Shown here: piece by piece, positions 19,269 to 28,615 of the stretch
Layout: each line of letters begins with the position of its first letter
How positions within the stretch are numbered: position 1 is the stretch's first letter
Assembly: GCF_019145375.1 (NCBI RefSeq)
Contig: NZ_JAHSTX010000001.1
Location: 1,401,001-1,465,000 of the forward strand
DNA length: 64,000 nucleotides
From: Pseudomonas triticicola
GTDB lineage: Bacteria > Pseudomonadota > Gammaproteobacteria > Pseudomonadales > Pseudomonadaceae
Reading direction: 5' to 3'
Position numbers and translations under genes: made by a program
Notes under the pieces: generated by a model
Told to the model about the DNA's origin: nothing
Databases searched by the model: none
Seen by the model: only the letters and a program-made list of their open reading frames with translations

Positions 19269-19391
19269 GTGGCGAGGGGATTTATCCCCGCTCGACTGCG
19301 CAGCAGTCGCAAAACCTGTGTTTACGTAGGTTGGAAAAATTGCTGGGGGGTCGCTTCGCAACCCAACGGGGATGAATCCCCTCGCCACAGG
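19269..19391. repeat. Inverted repeat of a third REP-like family
   Basis: GTGGCGAGGGGATTTATCCC at the left is mirrored by GGGGATGAATCCCCTCGCCAC at the right, with about 80 bp between. It fills most of the 238-bp pspA-pspB gap and may act as a transcription break or mRNA-stability element. Confidence 0.82.
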
Positions 19392-19486
19392 TGCGGTTTG
19401 TCATTGGCTACAGCGGACAAAGGTGCCTCTCGCCACAGCTATTGAAGCAACCGGATTTTTCGCAACATCACTAAGGAAGGTCGTGG

Positions 19487-22400
19487 ATGGATAACAACAA
19501 TACCCCCGCGCAAACGGGTGGCCGCTTTGCCCTGAAAACCCTGACAGTCGCCATGCTCTGTGCCAGTGCGATGGCACAGGCAGCGCCTTACGTTGAGAAC
19601 GGCCGCAACGGCGATCCGTCGAGCTGGCGCAGCAATGAATTCAAGGCCGACTGGGGCCTGGGCGCGATCGGCGCGGATTACGCCTACGCCGCCGGCTACA
19701 CCGGCAAAGGCGTGAAACTGGGCATCTTCGATCAGCCGGTCTACGCCGCGCATCCGGAGTTCTCTGGCAGTAACAAAGTCGTCACTCTGGTCACCAGCGG
19801 CATCCGCGAATACACCGACCCGTATATCCCGGTGAAAGCCGGCGACGCGTTTCGCTATGACGGTTCGCCCTCGGTCGGCTCCGATGGCAAGCTTGGCGCC
19901 CATGGCACCCACGTCGGCGGTATCGCGGCGGGCAGTCGCGACGGCGGGGTGATGCACGGCGTTGCGTTCGGAGCGCAGATCATCAGCGCCGACAACGGCG
20001 ACCCAGGTCCCGAAGATGGCATCGTGCGTGGCAACGACGGCGCGGTGTACAAGGCCGGTTGGGATGCGCTGATCGCCAGCGGTGCGCGGATCATCAACAA
20101 TAGCTGGGGCATCGGCATCACCGATCGCTTCGACCTCGGCGGCCGCGATCCGGCGTATCCGCACTTCACCGTCAACGACGCGCAGTTGCAGTTCAACGAA
20201 ATCCGCACGCTGCTCGGCACCAAACCCGGCGGCGCCTACGACGGCGCGATTGCCGCCGCACGCAGCGGCATCGTCACTATTTTTGCCGCCGGCAACGACT
20301 ACAACCTGAACAACCCGGATGCCATCGCCGGCCTCGGCTATTTCGTCCCGGACATCGCGCCGAACTGGATCACCGTCGCCGCATTGCAGCAGAACCCGGA
20401 CACCGCCAGCGCCAATCCGTACGTGATCAGCACCTTCTCCTCGCGCTGCGGCTATACGGCGAGTTATTGCGTCTCGGCGCCGGGCACCAAGATCTACAGC
20501 TCGATCATCGAAGGCACTAACGCCGACAACTTGACCACCGGCTACAAAAACTACAACGGCACCTCGATGGCCGCGCCGCACGTGGCCGGTTCCATCGCGG
20601 TGCTGATGGAACGCTTCCCGTATATGTCCGGTGATCAGGTCGCCAGCGTGTTGCGCACCACTGCGACCGACCTCGGCGCACCGGGCATCGACGCCTTGTA
20701 CGGGTGGGGCATGATCAACCTGCGCAAGGCCATCGATGGCCCGGCGATGTTCGTCACCGAGCAGGACATTCCCGAGGAATTCCGCGTGCAGGGCGCTTAC
20801 GGCTCCGGCCAGTTCGTGGCTGACTTGCCGGGCATCGGCGCGATCATCGATCAGGGCAAACCGACCGAGCGGGTGTGCAGCGACATCACGTGCGGCCTCG
20901 ACACTTGGCGCAACGACATCGGCGGCCACGGCGGTCTGACCAAGCAAGGCATCGGCACCCTGGTGCTGACCGGCAACAACACTTACAGCGGCCCGACCCT
21001 GGTCAATCAGGGCCGTCTGGCCATCAACGGTTCGCTGCAATCGGCGGTCACCGTCAACAACGGCGGCATCTTCGGCGGCAATGGCCGCATCGGCGCGCTG
21101 GCGGTGAACAGCGGCGGTACGGTGGCACCGGGCAATTCCATTGGCACCCTGAATGTGGCGGGGGACGTGACCTTCGCGCCGGGTTCGACCTACGCTGTAG
21201 AGCTGTCGCCAACCAGCAGCGATCAGATCGTCGCGGGCGGCAAAGCCGTCATCGACGGCGCCACGGTGAGCCTGTCACTGGAAAACAGCCCGACCCTGCT
21301 CAGCACCGGCGAAGTGCAAAGCCTGCTCGGCACTCGCTACAACATTCTGCAAGCGGCGGGTGGCATTGAAGGGCGTTTCGGTCAGGTCTTGCCGAATTAC
21401 GCCTTCCTTGGCGGCACTCTGGATTATTCGGCGGGCGGCATTCAACTGGCGGTCGGGCGCAATGAGGCATCGTTCGCCAGCGTCGGTCTGACGCCGAACC
21501 AGCGCGCCGTCGGTGCGGCTGCCGAACGTTTGGGTGCGGGCAATTCGCTGTTCGAAACCCTGTTGCTGTCGCCCAACGCGGCGTCGGCGCAGCAGGCCTT
21601 TCAACAGTTGTCCGGCGAGATTCACCCGGCCATAGGCACGCTGCTGATCAACGACAGCCGCTACCTGCGCGAAGCCGTCGGCGAACGCCTGCGTGAGCGT
21701 GATCTGTTCAACGCCGATGCGCCGACTGATGAGCGCAGCAACGTCTGGGTCAAGGTGCTGGGATCGTGGGGTGAAAGCGATGGCGGCCATGACAATGCCG
21801 ATTCCAACAGCTCCATCGGCGGGCTGCTGGCTGGCGTCGACGGTCTGATTGCTGAAGATACCCGTCTCGGTTTCGTCACTGGTTACAGCGACAGCTCGTT
21901 GAGCATGGGCAGCGGCACGCATTCGTCGGCCTCGGTCGACAGCTACCACTTGGGTGCGTATCTGGGCCATGAAATCGACGCGTTGCGCCTGACGGTCGGC
22001 GGCGCCTACAGCTGGCATCGCATCGATGTGAAACGTGATCTGCAGTTCGGCGACGTCAGCGGCAAACAGAAAACCAAACGTGACGCGACCACCGCGCAAC
22101 TGTTCACCGAGGCCGCGTACGATCTGGGCCTGCAACCGATGAATCTGGAGCCGTTCGCCAATCTGTCCTACGTGCACCTCAACACCGACAGCTTCACCGA
22201 GAAGGGTGACGCTGCCGCACTGAAGGGTGGTGAGGACAACCGCGACGTGGTGCTGTCGACCCTCGGCGTGCGCGCCAAGCGCAGCTTCGCCTTGTCGGAT
22301 AAGCATCAGCTGGAACTGGGCGCCAGCCTCGGCTGGCAGCACAACCTGAGCAGCGTCGATGCCGACAGCCATCTGGCCTTCGCCAATGGCAACAGCGCGT

Positions 22401-22564
22401 TCACCGTGCAGAGCGTGTCGATGGATCGTGACGCTGCCGTGGTCGGCGTGCGCGCCGGGCTGGCACTCAATCGCGACGTGCGGGTCAACCTCGACTACAA
22501 CGGCCTGATCGGCTCGAACGAGAAGGATCACGGCGTCGGGCTGACCCTTGACTGGCAGTTCTGA
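19487..22564 (+). CDS. pspB: Autotransporter subtilisin-like serine protease PspB
   Basis: 1025 residues; the ATG at 19487 follows AAGGAAGG. A signal peptide ends near MAQAAPYV. Catalytic residues are D82 in the unusual context GIFDQPV (usually DSG), H139 in HGTHVGG and S360 in [13 protein letters not shown]. The linker and barrel (from GTLVLTGNNTYSGPTLVN to LTLDWQF) match PspA closely, while the peptidase domains have diverged and contain different insertions. So the pair is an old tandem duplication whose export half stayed conserved and whose catalytic half changed, suggesting distinct substrates (inference). A terminator follows directly. Confidence 0.92.
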   Translation: MDNNNTPAQTGGRFALKTLTVAMLCASAMAQAAPYVENGRNGDPSSWRSNEFKADWGLGAIGADYAYAAGYTGKGVKLGIFDQPVYAAHPEFSGSNKVVTLVTSGIREYTDPYIPVKAGDAFRYDGSPSVGSDGKLGAHGTHVGGIAAGSRDGGVMHGVAFGAQIISADNGDPGPEDGIVRGNDGAVYKAGWDALIASGARIINNSWGIGITDRFDLGGRDPAYPHFTVNDAQLQFNEIRTLLGTKPGGAYDGAIAAARSGIVTIFAAGNDYNLNNPDAIAGLGYFVPDIAPNWITVAALQQNPDTASANPYVISTFSSRCGYTASYCVSAPGTKIYSSIIEGTNADNLTTGYKNYNGTSMAAPHVAGSIAVLMERFPYMSGDQVASVLRTTATDLGAPGIDALYGWGMINLRKAIDGPAMFVTEQDIPEEFRVQGAYGSGQFVADLPGIGAIIDQGKPTERVCSDITCGLDTWRNDIGGHGGLTKQGIGTLVLTGNNTYSGPTLVNQGRLAINGSLQSAVTVNNGGIFGGNGRIGALAVNSGGTVAPGNSIGTLNVAGDVTFAPGSTYAVELSPTSSDQIVAGGKAVIDGATVSLSLENSPTLLSTGEVQSLLGTRYNILQAAGGIEGRFGQVLPNYAFLGGTLDYSAGGIQLAVGRNEASFASVGLTPNQRAVGAAAERLGAGNSLFETLLLSPNAASAQQAFQQLSGEIHPAIGTLLINDSRYLREAVGERLRERDLFNADAPTDERSNVWVKVLGSWGESDGGHDNADSNSSIGGLLAGVDGLIAEDTRLGFVTGYSDSSLSMGSGTHSSASVDSYHLGAYLGHEIDALRLTVGGAYSWHRIDVKRDLQFGDVSGKQKTKRDATTAQLFTEAAYDLGLQPMNLEPFANLSYVHLNTDSFTEKGDAAALKGGEDNRDVVLSTLGVRAKRSFALSDKHQLELGASLGWQHNLSSVDADSHLAFANGNSAFTVQSVSMDRDAAVVGVRAGLALNRDVRVNLDYNGLIGSNEKDHGVGLTLDWQF

Positions 22565-22571
22565 GGCGTAA

Positions 22572-22602
22572 CCGGCAGCGCTTCGCGGGCTGCCGGTTTT
22601 TC
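22572..22602 (+). terminator. Rho-independent terminator after pspB
   Basis: Stem CCGGCAGC / GCTGCCGG (22572-22579 with 22589-22596) followed by TTTTTC. It separates pspB from the first lipase gene only 20 bp before that start, so the lipase may depend on read-through or on a promoter inside pspB. Confidence 0.85.
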
Positions 22603-22622
22603 AAGGAAAAGGAGCGCTGCAC

Positions 22623-24308
22623 ATGGGATTGTTCGATTACAAAAATGCCGACGGCAAGGGGCTTTACAGCGATGCCATCGCGCTGACGCTGTATGCCTAC
22701 ACGCCCACCGGCAAACCATTGCCGGCCACCGCGTGGGCACCGGTCACAGCGACGGCGCTGGGCTATCAGGGCAACGTCGGCGCGCAAGGCACATTCTTCG
22801 GTGAACAGGACGGTTTCACCAGCGCCGAGGCCGAAGTGCTCGGCAAGTATGACGCTGCGGGCAAACTGATCGGCCTTGGCATTGCCTTTCGCGGCACCGG
22901 CGGACTGGGTTACAGCGACACTTTCGGCGATCTGAAAAACAATCTGCTGGCAGCGGTCGGGCCATCGGATTACGCCAGCAGCTATGCGAAAAACGCCTTC
23001 GACAATCTCCTCAAGGCCGTCGCCGCTTTCGCGATCACCAACGGTATTGCCGCCAAGGATGTGTTGATCAGCGGCCATAGCCTCGGCGGGCTTGGGGTTA
23101 ATAGTGTTGCTGAATTGAGCGCGGACAACTGGGGTGGCTTTTACAAGGATGCCAGTTACATCGCCTTCGCCTCGCCGACCCAGAGTTCCGGCAGCCAGGT
23201 GCTCAATATCGGTTTCGAAAACGATCCGGTGTTCCGTGTGCTAGATGGCACCACGTTCAGCACGGCGTCGATGGGCAAGCACGACAAGCCCCACGAATCG
23301 ACCACTGACAACCTGGTCAACTTCACCGACAACTACGCCTCCACGGCGCAGAACCTGGTGCCGTTCAGCATCGCCAACCCGCTGAACTGGTCGGCGCACA
23401 GTTCCCTGGGCTACGCCGATGGCTTGAATCGGGTGATCGATTCGGCGTTCTACAACCTGACCGAGCGCGACTCGACAATCATCGTCGCCAATCTCGACGA
23501 GGCATCGCGGAGCAAGACCTGGGTCGAGGACCTGGGCCGCAGCGGCGAGCTGCACAGCGGCAGCACCTTCATCATTGGCACGCAGAGCAGTGACTGGCTC
23601 AAGGGCGGGGCGGGTAACGACTTTCTTGAAGGACTGGGCGGCGACGACCGTTTTCGTGATGACGGCGGCTACAACGTCATTTTCGGCGGGCAGGGCCATA
23701 ACACCTTCGAACTGCAGAAACCGTTGCAGAACTTCAGCTTCGCCAACGACGGCGACGGCACGCTGTACGTGCTCGACGCCTACGGCGGCATCAGCCTGAC
23801 CCGTGACATCGGCGCGCTGGTCAGCAAAGAAGCCGGTTCGTGGTGGGGCAGCAAGGAGATCACTTGGGGCGTCACCGCCAAGGGTTTGAGCAACGGCAGC
23901 GAACTGACCCCGTACAACCATTCGCTCAGCGGTGATGGTTATGGCAATGCCTTGCATGCCACGGCCGACGGCGACTGGCTGTTCGGCTTTGGTGGCGATG
24001 ATCAACTGATCAGTGACAAGGCGCAGGTGACTTTCGTCGGTGGCGCCGGCAACGACGTAATGACGGCGGTGGGTGGCGGCAACACCTTCCTGTTCAGCGG
24101 CGCGTTCGGTTTCGATGCGATCAACGGTTATCAGGGCAGCGACAAACTGCTGTTCATGGGCGTAGAGGGCGCAGGGCAGGGGTATGACTACAAACAGCAT
24201 GCCGCGCAGTCAGGTGCCGATACCGTGCTGAAGATTGGCGATTATGCCGTGACGCTGATTGGTGTCGGCGTGGCTAACCTGACGGATTCGAGTTTCGTCT
24301 TTGCCTGA
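22623..24308 (+). CDS. pueB: RTX lipase/polyurethanase, PueB type
   Basis: 561 residues, close to the PueB type (about 565). The start follows AAAGGAGCGCTGCAC. This is a secreted family I.3 lipase with no N-terminal signal. The nucleophile is S153 in GHSLGG, and D201 (ENDPVF) and H259 (SAHSS) complete the triad by alignment with the downstream paralogue. RTX repeats (GGAGNDFLEGLGGDDRF, GGAGNDVMT) form calcium-binding rolls, and the end DSSFVFA is a type I secretion tail. Export by AprDEF is inferred from position. It lacks the roughly 50-residue lid-region insertion seen after the N-terminus in the next gene. Confidence 0.92.
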   Translation: MGLFDYKNADGKGLYSDAIALTLYAYTPTGKPLPATAWAPVTATALGYQGNVGAQGTFFGEQDGFTSAEAEVLGKYDAAGKLIGLGIAFRGTGGLGYSDTFGDLKNNLLAAVGPSDYASSYAKNAFDNLLKAVAAFAITNGIAAKDVLISGHSLGGLGVNSVAELSADNWGGFYKDASYIAFASPTQSSGSQVLNIGFENDPVFRVLDGTTFSTASMGKHDKPHESTTDNLVNFTDNYASTAQNLVPFSIANPLNWSAHSSLGYADGLNRVIDSAFYNLTERDSTIIVANLDEASRSKTWVEDLGRSGELHSGSTFIIGTQSSDWLKGGAGNDFLEGLGGDDRFRDDGGYNVIFGGQGHNTFELQKPLQNFSFANDGDGTLYVLDAYGGISLTRDIGALVSKEAGSWWGSKEITWGVTAKGLSNGSELTPYNHSLSGDGYGNALHATADGDWLFGFGGDDQLISDKAQVTFVGGAGNDVMTAVGGGNTFLFSGAFGFDAINGYQGSDKLLFMGVEGAGQGYDYKQHAAQSGADTVLKIGDYAVTLIGVGVANLTDSSFVFA

Positions 24309-24332
24309 TTCCGAAGTTGCAGGAGATCTCAT

Positions 24333-24422
24333 TGTGGGAGCGAGCCTGCTCGCGAAAGCGCTGGTTCAGGCGATTGTGATGTTGATTGTGCTAACGCCTT
24401 CGCGAGCAGGCTCGCTCCCACA
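24333..24422. repeat. REPIN between the two lipase genes
   Basis: Inverted pair of GGGAGCGAGCCTGCTCGC elements about 40 bp apart. Confidence 0.9.
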
Positions 24423-24540
24423 GGTACGGCGTACACATGACATTTGAGGGACCGTTAAACGACAAATGAAATGCTCCAGAGCCCCGCGCTCTGGCTGTGA
24501 GCTATCTCTGACAATTCCAACAACAAGAGAGGCAATGGCA

Positions 24541-26394
24541 ATGGGTGTATACGACTACAAGAACTTCGGCACAGCCGATTCCGCGGCGCTGTTCAGCGAT
24601 GCCATGGCGATCACGCTGTATTCCTATCACAACCTCGATAACGGCTTCGCCGCCGGTTACCAGCACAACGGCTTCGGCCTCGGTCTGCCGGCGACGCTGG
24701 TTACCGCGCTGATTGGCGGCACCGATTCGCAAGGGGTGATCCCCGGTATCCCGTGGAATCCCGATTCGGAAAAACTCGCCCTCGAGGCCGTGCAAAAGTC
24801 CGGCTGGACGCCGATCAGCGCCGCGCAATTGGGCTATGAAGGCAAGACCGACGCACGCGGGACGTTCTTCGGCGAGAAGGCCGGCTACACCAGCGCGCAA
24901 GTGGAAATCCTCGGCAAGTACGACGCCCAGGGTCACCTCGTCGAACTGGGGATCGCCTTTCGCGGCACCAGTGGCCCGCGCGAAATCCTCATCGGTGATT
25001 CGATTGGCGACGTGATCAACGATCTGCTCGCCGCGTTCGGCCCGGCCGATTACGCAAAAAACTACGTCGGCGAAGCCTTCGGCAATCTGCTCAACGATGT
25101 CGTCGCATTCGCCCGGGCCAACGGCCTCAGCGGCAAGGACGTGCTGGTCAGCGGTCATAGCCTGGGCGGCCTGGCGGTGAACAGCATGGCTGACTTGAGC
25201 GCTGGCAAGTGGGGCGGTTTCTTCGCCGACTCCAACTACATTGCCTACGCCTCGCCGACTCAGAGCAGCACCGACAAGGTGCTTAATATTGGCTACGAAA
25301 ACGACCCGGTGTTTCGTGCCCTCGACGGTTCGACCTTCAGCAGCGCTTCGGTGGGCGTGCACGACGCGCCGCATGCCCCGACCACCGACAACATCGTCAG
25401 CTTCAACGATCACTACGCCTCGAACGCCTGGAACGTGCTGCCGTATTCGATCCTGAATATCCCGACGTGGATTTCGCACCTGCCCACTGGCTACGGCGAC
25501 GGCATGACCCGCGTGCTGGAATCGAAGTTCTACGACCTGACCAGCCGCGACTCGACGATCATCGTCGCCAACCTGTCGGACCCGGCGCGGGCCAACACTT
25601 GGGTGCAGGACCTCAACCGCAACGCCGAAACCCACAAGGGCAGCACGTTCATCATCGGCAGTGACGGCGACGACCTGATCCAGGGCGGCAGCGGTAACGA
25701 CTATCTGGAAGGCCGCGCCGGCAATGACAGCTTCCGCGACAGCGGCGGCTACAACATCATTCTGGGCGGGCAGGGCAGCAACACCCTCGACTTGCAGCAG
25801 ACGGTGAAGCACTTCGATTTCGCCAACGACGGCGCTGGCAACCTGTACATCCGCGATGCCAACGGCGGGATCAGCATCACCCGTGACATTGGCAGCATTG
25901 TCAGCAAAGAGCCGGGTTTTCTCTGGGGCGTGTTCAAGGACGACGTGCTGCACAGCGTCACGGCCACCGGGTTGAAAGTCGGCAGTAACCTCACCGCTTA
26001 TGAATCGAGCGTTAGAGGAACGGCCGCCGCTGACACACTGAAGGCGCATGCCGGCGGTGACTGGCTGTTCGGGCTGGAGGGCAATGATCATTTGCTCGGC
26101 GGTGCGGGCAATGACGTGTTTGTCGGTGGTGCTGGCAATGACCTGCTGGAATCGGGCGGCGGGGCGGATACGTTTCTGTTCCACGGCGCGTTCGGCCAGG
26201 ATCGTGTGGTTGGCTATACGGCCGATGACAAACTGGTGTTTCTTGGCGTGCAGGGCGTGTTGCCGGGGGATGATTTCCGTGCCCATGCGTCGGCGGTCGG
26301 GCAGGATACCGTGCTGACGTTTGGTGGGGATTCGGTGACGTTGGTGGGGGTGGCGCTGGGGAGCTTGAGTGCCGACGGGATTGTTATCGCCTGA
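24541..26394 (+). CDS. pueA: RTX lipase/polyurethanase, PueA/TliA type
   Basis: 617 residues from the ATG at 24541, which has AAGAGAGG at an 8-nt distance; upstream in-frame ATGs (24466, 24535) are less likely. It is a family I.3 extracellular lipase. The triad is S207 (GHSLGG), D255 (ENDPVF) and H313 (ISHLP), the same numbering as the characterised 617-residue Pseudomonas family I.3 lipase. Calcium-binding RTX repeats lie at about 370-420 and 520-560 (GGAGNDVFVGGAGNDLLE), and a hydrophobic C-terminal tail DGIVIA serves type I export. It hydrolyses triacylglycerols and, in relatives, polyester polyurethane. It is the last gene of the exoenzyme locus. Confidence 0.94.
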   Translation: MGVYDYKNFGTADSAALFSDAMAITLYSYHNLDNGFAAGYQHNGFGLGLPATLVTALIGGTDSQGVIPGIPWNPDSEKLALEAVQKSGWTPISAAQLGYEGKTDARGTFFGEKAGYTSAQVEILGKYDAQGHLVELGIAFRGTSGPREILIGDSIGDVINDLLAAFGPADYAKNYVGEAFGNLLNDVVAFARANGLSGKDVLVSGHSLGGLAVNSMADLSAGKWGGFFADSNYIAYASPTQSSTDKVLNIGYENDPVFRALDGSTFSSASVGVHDAPHAPTTDNIVSFNDHYASNAWNVLPYSILNIPTWISHLPTGYGDGMTRVLESKFYDLTSRDSTIIVANLSDPARANTWVQDLNRNAETHKGSTFIIGSDGDDLIQGGSGNDYLEGRAGNDSFRDSGGYNIILGGQGSNTLDLQQTVKHFDFANDGAGNLYIRDANGGISITRDIGSIVSKEPGFLWGVFKDDVLHSVTATGLKVGSNLTAYESSVRGTAAADTLKAHAGGDWLFGLEGNDHLLGGAGNDVFVGGAGNDLLESGGGADTFLFHGAFGQDRVVGYTADDKLVFLGVQGVLPGDDFRAHASAVGQDTVLTFGGDSVTLVGVALGSLSADGIVIA

Positions 26395-26403
26395 GGTTGA
26401 TGC

Positions 26404-26445
26404 GGGGCCTGTGCCGGCCCCTTCGCGAGCAGGCTCGCTCCCACA
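26404..26445. repeat. Hairpin plus single REP behind pueA
   Basis: GGGGCC / GGCCCC hairpin at 26404-26421, then one REP arm (TTCGCGAGCAGGCTCGCTCC). Probably a transcript end or 3' stabiliser. Confidence 0.7.
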
Positions 26446-26498
26446 CTGGATCTGTGTCGTTCACAAATCCCTACCAGGAGCTGCCGAAGGCTGCGATG

Positions 26499-26531
26499 TG
26501 ATCGTTCCCACGCGGAGCATGGGAACGATCA
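26499..26531. terminator. Palindromic hairpin between convergent genes
   Basis: TGATCGTTCCCA and its exact inverse TGGGAACGATCA enclose a 9-nt loop. It lies 12 bp past the lipoprotein stop on the minus strand. U-tracts are absent, so the terminator role is inferred from position. Confidence 0.5.
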
Positions 26532-26542
26532 TTCAGGCCAAG

Positions 26543-26767
26543 TCAGTCTTCCTTGCGCACGGTCGCGACTTCATCCGCGCGAACCTTGACCTTGGCGCCG
26601 GAAATATCCTCGAACTCATAGAAACCGTCCTCGGTCTCGGTCTTCGGCATGTCCTCGGTCAGGTACTGGGTGCCGTTCTGCAACGTCACCACGGTCTGGG
26701 TCGAACAGCCCCCCAGCGCCAACAGGGCGGCGACCGCTACAGGAATGCCCAGCATCTTGATTTTCAT
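26543..26767 (-). CDS. Small lipoprotein, YgdI/YgdR family
   Basis: 74 residues. A lipoprotein signal peptide ends in the lipobox ALGGC (cysteine near residue 21). The mature part STQTVVTLQNGTQYLTEDMPKTE is an SH3-like fold of the YgdI/YgdR family. AGAGGTG precedes the ATG at 26767. Function is unknown; expected in the periplasm, anchored to a membrane. It is a single gene, divergent from the FAN1 gene. Confidence 0.85.
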   Translation of the reverse strand: MKIKMLGIPVAVAALLALGGCSTQTVVTLQNGTQYLTEDMPKTETEDGFYEFEDISGAKVKVRADEVATVRKED

Positions 26768-26962
26768 ACCCACCTCTGACTCCTTGCTTGAATGTGATTG
26801 CGGGCATTGTCGGCCCTGTAACGCGGTTGGTGCCAGCAGCGGCGGAAAAGTTCGATGGCGGCGCGAAAAAATGCCATTGATCTTTTTCCGTTTGCGCCGG
26901 GCAGGGCTGAGCTGGTATCTGTACGCATAACCAGTGTTCGCTTGCCGTGGCTTTGAATTCCC

Positions 26963-28615
26963 GTGACCTCCAACCCTCTCGACGATCCGTTCTACTACCT
27001 CAACAACTTCCGGCAAGTGCTTGATTGGCTTGGGCTTCGCTATGCCGATGTGATGAGCGCGAGCGAGCATGGCTTCATCCGCGACTTCAATACGCTGCCG
27101 CAAGCCTCGCAGGGATTGCTGGTACGCATGGTCATGCGCAAGGGCATTCACTTTCGCGCGAGCAAACTCAATTATCTGGAAATCGGCGACATTGCCGAGG
27201 CGGCGCGGCCGTTGCTCGAACACGGCTGGCTTGATGAACACGCGGATTTGACACTGGCAGAACTGTTCGATGTCTTGCTCAAGGCCGAGCTGCTGCAAGC
27301 GTTCGGCACCATTATCGATCAACCGAAAGGGCGCAAGGACGAGTGGCTGCCCGTGCTGGCCGAACAGTTCAGCGAGGCGCAGACCCTGCGTGTCTGGGCG
27401 CCGCAACTGGCTGAGCGGCTGTTCAGCCTGACCCTGATGGACCTGTGCGATCGCCTGCGGTTGATGTTCTTCGGCAATCTGTATCAGGACTGGTCGGAGT
27501 TCGTGCTGGCCGACCTGGGCATCTTCACTTATGAAAAAGTCGAGTTCTGTGCCGATTCCCGAGGTCTGCGCAGTCGCGAAGACGTCGACGCCTGCCTGTT
27601 CCTGCATCAATGCCAGTTGCGCTTCGAGGCCGGTGAACCGCTGGAAGAGATCGTCGAACAGATCAACGCCGTGCAATTCGACAACCCGTGGCTGCGCCGC
27701 CGGCAAGCCAAGGCGTTGTTCCAGATCGGCCAGTATGCCGAGCGCATCGGCGACTTTGCCCTGGCCCTGAGTGTTTACCGCGACTGCGCTTATCCGGGCG
27801 CACGGCTGCGGATGATCCGTGTGCTCGAACGCTGCGGCGAATATGCATTGGCGCTGGAACTCGGCACGCTGGCCGAACAGGCACCGCAAAGCGCGGCCGA
27901 GCAGCAAGGCTTGCAGCGCATCGTCCCGCGCCTGCGGCGCAAACTTGGTGGCCCGCCGCTCAAGCGTGCCAAGGCCAGAGCGGTCGAGCGCCTCGACTTG
28001 CACTTGCCGCGCATCGATCCGGCGCGGTCGGTGGAATTTCACGTACAAGCGCACTTGCACGCCGATGACGGCCCGGTGCATTACGTCGAGAACAGCCTGA
28101 TCAATTCACTGTTCGGCCTGTTGTGCTGGCCGGCGATCTTCGCGCCGTTGCCGGGTGCGTTCTTTCACCCGTTCCAGCGCGGCCCGGTGGATCTGCTCAG
28201 CGAAGACTTCCTCGAGCGCCGCGCCGAGCTGTTCCAGGCCTGCCTGGGCGAACTCGATGACGGCCGCTACGCCGAGACCATCCGCCAGCGCTTCGTCGAC
28301 AAGTGGGGCATCCAGTCGCCATTCGTGTTCTGGGGCGCGCTCAACGAAGACTTGCTGGAGCAGGCGCTGGCCTGTCTGCCCGCCGAACACCTGAAACACT
28401 GGTTCAATCGCCTGCTGCTCGACATCAAGGCCAACCGTGCCGGCATGCCGGACCTGATCCAGTTCTGGCCGCAGCACAAAACCTACCGGATGATCGAAGT
28501 CAAAGGCCCCGGCGACCGCTTGCAGGACAATCAGCTGCGCTGGCTGGAGTTCTGCCACGAGCACCAGATGCCGGTGGCCGTGTGTTACGTGCAATGGGCG
28601 GAGCAGAGCGCTTGA
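26963..28615 (+). CDS. FAN1-type structure-specific nuclease (VRR-NUC)
   Basis: 550 residues. The C-terminal VRR-NUC domain shows D497 (GMPDLIQFW), E512 and K514 (MIEVKGPGDRLQDNQLRW), the metal-binding PD-(D/E)XK residues. The N-terminal region (FYYLNNFRQVLDWLGLRYADVM, then LLVRMVMRKG, FRASKLNYLEIGD) and the central helical repeats match the bacterial FAN1 layout known from P. aeruginosa. FAN1 cuts 5' flaps and unhooks interstrand crosslinks. The GTG start at 26963 has no strong ribosome site. The stop overlaps the helicase start (TTGA), so the two proteins are translationally coupled. Confidence 0.87.
   Translation: MTSNPLDDPFYYLNNFRQVLDWLGLRYADVMSASEHGFIRDFNTLPQASQGLLVRMVMRKGIHFRASKLNYLEIGDIAEAARPLLEHGWLDEHADLTLAELFDVLLKAELLQAFGTIIDQPKGRKDEWLPVLAEQFSEAQTLRVWAPQLAERLFSLTLMDLCDRLRLMFFGNLYQDWSEFVLADLGIFTYEKVEFCADSRGLRSREDVDACLFLHQCQLRFEAGEPLEEIVEQINAVQFDNPWLRRRQAKALFQIGQYAERIGDFALALSVYRDCAYPGARLRMIRVLERCGEYALALELGTLAEQAPQSAAEQQGLQRIVPRLRRKLGGPPLKRAKARAVERLDLHLPRIDPARSVEFHVQAHLHADDGPVHYVENSLINSLFGLLCWPAIFAPLPGAFFHPFQRGPVDLLSEDFLERRAELFQACLGELDDGRYAETIRQRFVDKWGIQSPFVFWGALNEDLLEQALACLPAEHLKHWFNRLLLDIKANRAGMPDLIQFWPQHKTYRMIEVKGPGDRLQDNQLRWLEFCHEHQMPVAVCYVQWAEQSA

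Noticed and set aside
24502..26286. Long open frame (594 codons) antisense to pueA
   Set aside because: Shadow of the repetitive GC-rich lipase gene; composition is low-complexity.
26543..28081. Long minus-strand frame extending the small lipoprotein upstream to 28081
   Set aside because: The extension is antisense to the FAN1 gene; the lipoprotein signal and a good ribosome site fix the start at 26767.
28303..28611. N-terminal extension of the helicase frame to 28303
   Set aside because: This part is out-of-frame translation of FAN1; the coupled TTG start at 28612 with GGAG upstream fits better.
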